From: DASTQL01 sp035761805
Lineage (GTDB): Bacteria; Actinomycetota; Actinomycetes; Jiangellales; Jiangellaceae
Length of the DNA stretch: 49,088 bases
Reading direction: 5' to 3'
NCBI GenBank assembly: GCA_035761805.1
Contig: DASTQL010000215.1
Coordinates: 1 to 49,088, forward strand
In this document: piece by piece, positions 45,592 to 49,088 of the stretch
Layout: every line of letters begins with the position of its first letter
Numbering within the stretch: the stretch's first letter is position 1
Position numbers and translations under genes: made by a program
Notes under the pieces: model-generated
Databases searched by the model: none
Seen by the model: only the letters and a program-made list of their open reading frames with translations
What the model was told of the DNA's origin: nothing

Positions 45592-47874
45592 ATGCCCATC
45601 GTCGAGTCGGCTGCCCGGATCGAGATCCGCGGTGCCCGGGAGAACACGCTGCGGGACGTCGACGTCGACCTTCCCCGTCGGGCGATCACCGGCGTGTCCG
45701 GGGTGTCTGGCTCGGGGAAGTCGTCCTTGGTCGTCGACACGCTGGCGGCCGAGTCCCAGCGCCAGCTCAACGACATGTTCTCGGCCTTCGCGCAGAACCG
45801 GCTGCCGACCTACGGCCAGCCGGACGTGGACTCGCTGGCCAACCTGTCGGCGGTCGCGGTGATCGACCAGAAGCGCCTGGGCGGCGGGCCGCGCTCGACC
45901 GTGGGGACGATCACCGACATCGGCGCCCGGCTGCGGCTGTTGTTCTCCCGGGTCGGGCAGCCGTCTGCGGGATACTCCAACGCCTACTCGTTCAACGACC
46001 CCGCCGGCATGTGCCCGGCCTGTCACGGGCTCGGCGTGCAGAGCACGCTGGACGAGGCCGCGCTCGTCGACGAGTCCCGCTCGCTCGACGACGGGGCGCT
46101 CCGGTTCTCGGCCTTCGCCCCTGGAACGTGGTTCTGGAAGACCTACGCCTTCAGTGGATTCTTCGACCGCACCCAGCCGATCCGCGACTACGACGACCGT
46201 CGCCGCTGGCTGCTGCTCCACGCCCCGCAGGGTGAGGTCGAGCCGCCCAACCCGGAGAGCACCGGCAACACCAGCTTCGAGGGCGCGATCCGACGCTTCG
46301 ACCGGATCTACCTGCACAAGGACCCCTCGACACTGAAGGGCCACCAGCGGGCGGACTTCGAGCGCATCGTCGGGCGAGGGACGTGCGCCGAGTGTGGCGG
46401 CACCCGCCTGAACGCCCCCGCTCGGGCCAGCCTCGTCGACGGGCGCTCGATAGCCGACCACAACGCCCTCCAGGTCGACGAGCTGGCCGCCGTCATGGGC
46501 GCCATCACCGACCCCTCGGTCGCGCCCCTGGTCACGGTCCTGACCGAGCAGCTGGACCGGCTGACCCACCTCGGCCTGGGGTGCCTCAGCCTGGACCGAT
46601 CCACCGCCACGTTGTCGGGCGGTGAGGCACAACGGGTCAAGATGGTCCGCCACCTCGGCTCCAGCCTCACCGACATGCTCTACATCTTCGACGAGCCGAC
46701 CGTCGGGCTGCACCCACGCGACGTCGCCCGGCTGGGCGAGATGCTGCGGCGGCTGCGCGACCACGGCAACACCGTCGTCGTGGTCGAGCACGACCAGGAG
46801 ATCATGGCGATCGCCGACCACTGCCTGGACCTGGGGCCGGGGGCCGGGCGCGACGGCGGCCAGGTCACCTACGCCGGCGACTTCCGCGGCCTGCGCGATT
46901 CCGACACCCTGACCGGGCGAGCTCTGCGCCGCCCGAGCCCGCAGATGCGCACACCCCGCACCGCGACAGGCAACATCGCGATCCGTGACGCGTGGACGAA
47001 CAACCTCCAAGGCGTCGACGTCGACGTCCCCACCGAGGTGCTCACCGTGGTCACCGGTGTCGCGGGATCCGGGAAGAGCAGCCTCATCCTGGAGCACCTG
47101 CCCCGTGGACGCGCCGAGACCGTCGTCGTGGACCAGAGCCCCATCCGCGGGTCGCGGCGATCGAGCCCGCTGACCTTCACCGGGATGCTGGACCCGGTCC
47201 GCGCGCTGTTCGGCAAGGCCACCGGCGCTCCACCCGCCCTTTTCAGCCCGAACTCCGAGGGTGCCTGCCCGGCCTGCCAGGGCACCGGGGTCGTCTTCAC
47301 CGACCTCCCCTTCATGGAGGGGGTTACGACGACCTGTGAGCAGTGCCAGGGCCGCCGGTTCACCCCCCAGGCCATGGACCACCTCCTCCGAGGCCGGTCC
47401 ATCGCCGACGTGTTCGAGATGACCGTCCCCGAGGCGCTCGAGTTCTTCGAGGAGCGCTCGATCACGGCAACCCTGGAACGCCTCGCCGACGTCGGTCTGC
47501 ACTACCTCCCCCTCGGCCAGACGCTGACCACCCTCTCCGGCGGCGAACGTCAGCGCCTCAAGCTCGCCACCCACCTCGCCCAGGACATCGGCACGCTCGT
47601 CCTGGACGAACCCACCACCGGCCTGCACGAGGCCGACATCGACCGACTGGTCGCCCTGCTGCACCGAATCGTCGACCGAGCCAGCACGGTCATCGTCATC
47701 GAACACAACCTCGACGTCGTCGCCGCCGCCGACTGGGTCATCGACCTCGGTCCCGAGGCGGGCCGCGACGGGGGTCGGGTCGTCTTCACCGGCACGCCGT
47801 CTCGGCTCGCTGACGCCCCCACCCACACCGGGCGCGCCCTTCGCCGCTACCTCACGACGACGCCCACCTCATGA
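45592..47874 (+). CDS. short UvrA-like ABC ATPase
   Basis: The 760-residue protein has two ABC ATPase halves with Walker A GVSGSGKSSL and GVAGSGKSSL. The signatures are LSGGEAQRVK and LSGGERQRLK, and the Walker B is IFDEPTVGLH and VLDEPTTGLH. Four CxxC zinc pairs are visible (CPACHGLG, CAECGGTR, CPACQGTG, CEQCQGRR). It is roughly 200 residues shorter than repair UvrA and seems to lack the UvrB-binding region, like UvrA2/DrrC proteins linked to resistance to DNA-binding drugs. The ATG at 45592 follows AAGGA with proper spacing; the ATG at 45586 is too close. It lies behind the WYL/SDR pair. Confidence 0.88.
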   Translation: MPIVESAARIEIRGARENTLRDVDVDLPRRAITGVSGVSGSGKSSLVVDTLAAESQRQLNDMFSAFAQNRLPTYGQPDVDSLANLSAVAVIDQKRLGGGPRSTVGTITDIGARLRLLFSRVGQPSAGYSNAYSFNDPAGMCPACHGLGVQSTLDEAALVDESRSLDDGALRFSAFAPGTWFWKTYAFSGFFDRTQPIRDYDDRRRWLLLHAPQGEVEPPNPESTGNTSFEGAIRRFDRIYLHKDPSTLKGHQRADFERIVGRGTCAECGGTRLNAPARASLVDGRSIADHNALQVDELAAVMGAITDPSVAPLVTVLTEQLDRLTHLGLGCLSLDRSTATLSGGEAQRVKMVRHLGSSLTDMLYIFDEPTVGLHPRDVARLGEMLRRLRDHGNTVVVVEHDQEIMAIADHCLDLGPGAGRDGGQVTYAGDFRGLRDSDTLTGRALRRPSPQMRTPRTATGNIAIRDAWTNNLQGVDVDVPTEVLTVVTGVAGSGKSSLILEHLPRGRAETVVVDQSPIRGSRRSSPLTFTGMLDPVRALFGKATGAPPALFSPNSEGACPACQGTGVVFTDLPFMEGVTTTCEQCQGRRFTPQAMDHLLRGRSIADVFEMTVPEALEFFEERSITATLERLADVGLHYLPLGQTLTTLSGGERQRLKLATHLAQDIGTLVLDEPTTGLHEADIDRLVALLHRIVDRASTVIVIEHNLDVVAAADWVIDLGPEAGRDGGRVVFTGTPSRLADAPTHTGRALRRYLTTTPTS

Positions 47875-48030
47875 CACTCTTCCCATCTCGTGACCCTTGG
47901 GGTGGGTCGACAGGCGGGCGGAAGGACACAGGCGTGGACCGTCCTGACATGCCGCGCCCAGGGTGATCGCAGCATCGGCCGTTGTCGCTGGGTCGAGCGC
48001 GACGCTTGTAGGGCATGGACGCTGCCGTGC

Positions 48031-48951
48031 ATGACTTCCCTTCTGCTGCCGGTGGTGACCGGCGAGTCGTCCTCCGCTGCACGTCTACCGGTGGCTGTGA
48101 ACGCGCACCTGGCCCGGTACCGGGGTCGGTCCCGCGACCACACCGCATCCGACCTGCGGGTGTTCCTTCTCTGGTGCGCCGAACGGGACCTGGATCCGCT
48201 GGCCGCGCAGCGGGCGCACCTGGAGCTGCACGTGCGCTGGTGCCAGGAGGTCCGCCGGTTCAAGCCGTCCACGGTGTCCCGGCCGACGTCGGTGGTGTGC
48301 GGGTTCTACCGCACCTGCGTCATCGACGGGCGGCTGGAGCACTCCCCGGCGCAGTGGCTGCGCCGACCCACCGTCCCGCCGGAGTCACCCACCCTGGGGC
48401 TGACGCACCTGCAGTTCGAGGCGCTGCTGACCGCGGCGCGCGAGTCGGCCAACGTCAACGACTTCGCCCTGGTCGCCATGCTCGGGCTGCTCGGGTTGCG
48501 GATCTTCGAGGCCTGCGCGCCGCCGACATCGCCGACCTCGGGGAGGAGCACGGCCACCGGGTGCTGCGGGTGGTCGGCAAGGGCACCAGAATCGTCCTCG
48601 TGCCGTTGCCGCCCGCGGTCGGGCGGGCGATCGACCCGCGCCGTGGACGGGCGCGCCGACGGCCCGCTGCTGCGCAACCGGCGCGGCGCCCGGATGGACC
48701 GCCACGCCGCCACCCGCCGGCTGCGCCACCTCGCCGACCAGGCCGGGGTGCGGCTACCGCGGATGCATCCGCACATGCTGCGGCACACCTTCGTCACCAC
48801 CATGCTCGACGCCGGCGTCGACCTGCGCGACGTGCAGATCGCCGCCCGCCACGCCGACCCCCGCACCACCATGCGCTACGACCGCGCCCGCAAGAACCTC
48901 GACCGGCACCCCAACTACATCCTCGCCGCCTACATGGCCTCCGGCAACTGA
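48031..48951 (+). pseudogene. tyrosine recombinase with two compensating frameshifts
   Basis: The frame is open for 306 residues. It has an N-terminal SAM-like core-binding domain (HLARYRGRSRDHTASDLRVF) and a catalytic domain with the first arginine in LLGLRIFEA, HMLRHTFVTTMLDAGV, the second histidine in ARHADPRTTM and the tyrosine in RYDRARKN. Between about 48520 and 48645, however, the true homology lies in another frame (ADIADLGEEHGHRVLRVVGK). The continuous protein there reads a serine/arginine jumble and lacks the beta-hairpin lysine of VVGKGTR. The recombinase is therefore probably dead although unstopped. It resembles XerC-like recombinases of actinobacterial mobile elements. Confidence 0.8.
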
Positions 48952-49034
48952 CGTCGCCGACGGGCCGAAAGTGGGCGCCCCCAGAGAACTGACCAAGCGG
49001 TTAGGAAATGTACAACTCGGCGGTTCCGGCGCGG

Positions 49035-49040
49035 TAGAGT
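49035..49040 (+). promoter_or_regulatory. -10 element for the Phd-like antitoxin gene
   Basis: TAGAGT ends seven bases before the ATG at 49048, typical of a leaderless actinobacterial gene. A TGTACA palindrome lies at 49009-49014 and could be part of the autoregulatory operator. Confidence 0.5.
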
Positions 49041-49047
49041 GGAACGC

Positions 49048-49088
49048 ATGAGTGAGATCACTGTCAGCGAGGCGCGAGCCCGATTGGC
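49048..49088 (+). CDS. Phd/YefM-type antitoxin, 5' end only
   Basis: Only 13 codons lie in the window, reading MSEITVSEARARL. This is the standard beginning of Phd/YefM-family antitoxins, which bind their own promoter and neutralise a co-encoded toxin (Doc, RelE/YoeB or similar). Leaderless start spacing from TAGAGT agrees with the usual promoter of such modules. The toxin gene, if present, is beyond the window edge. It lies about 100 bases downstream of the recombinase gene. Confidence 0.6.
   Translation, partial: MSEITVSEARARL

Noticed and set aside
45394..47826. 810-residue minus-strand frame opposite the UvrA-like gene
   Set aside because: Antisense shadow; ABC signatures and zinc motifs are all on the plus strand.

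Overview
The window is high-GC actinobacterial DNA. The evidence is strongly GC-biased third codon positions, many GTG/TTG starts, an ANTAR/STAS regulator set, DUF3017, DUF2277 and DUF6350 proteins, and a conserved actinobacterial gene neighbourhood (purH-purN-DUF6350-sucDC-M23-pcrA). Two families of hairpin-forming intergenic repeats would fit a Geodermatophilaceae-like or related soil actinobacterium, but that placement is inference. No rRNA, tRNA or CRISPR was seen.

Region 1 (1-1254) holds three gene remnants: the tail of an unknown gene, an internally deleted glutamine-amidotransferase/CysS-C-like gene, and a twice-frameshifted F420-reductase-like gene. Region 2 (1342-23905) is a conserved housekeeping block in which all the enzyme genes are intact. 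It has isocitrate dehydrogenase, malate dehydrogenase, citrate synthase and both succinyl-CoA synthetase subunits (four TCA steps within 17 kb), folD and purN-purH for one-carbon and purine synthesis, kynureninase, a stand-alone B12-binding mutase subunit, a lipase, an M23 peptidase and the PcrA helicase. Repeat families A and B sit in the gaps of this block, including directly at the 3' ends of icd, purH and sucD. One lipoprotein gene here is decayed.

Region 3 (24024-30818) has a divergent envelope-stress module. A PspC-type histidine kinase and its LuxR-type regulator face a PspC/LiaF-like membrane protein and a small membrane protein. A membrane-anchored spermidine-synthase-like protein and two small DUF proteins follow. 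Region 4 (30943-37157) has a secreted repeat protein and two DUF2207 membrane proteins. The first DUF2207 copy is wrecked and the second is intact. Between them lie a Tat-exported PhoX-like phosphatase and a small cytoplasmic protein.

Region 5 (37200-49088) is an accessory region full of debris: a WD40 tail, a phage-type integrase remnant, an IS21 istB tail, and DUF1579, VOC and SDR genes broken by frameshifts. Intact genes are interspersed: a STAS/GAF-ANTAR/GAF-ANTAR regulatory operon, a WYL regulator and a short UvrA-like ATPase. The region ends with a tyrosine recombinase that carries two compensating frameshifts and with the first codons of a Phd-type antitoxin. Frameshifts cluster in accessory genes and spare the core genes. 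This favours real decay over random sequencing error, although several shifts lie at G or C runs and need read-level checking.
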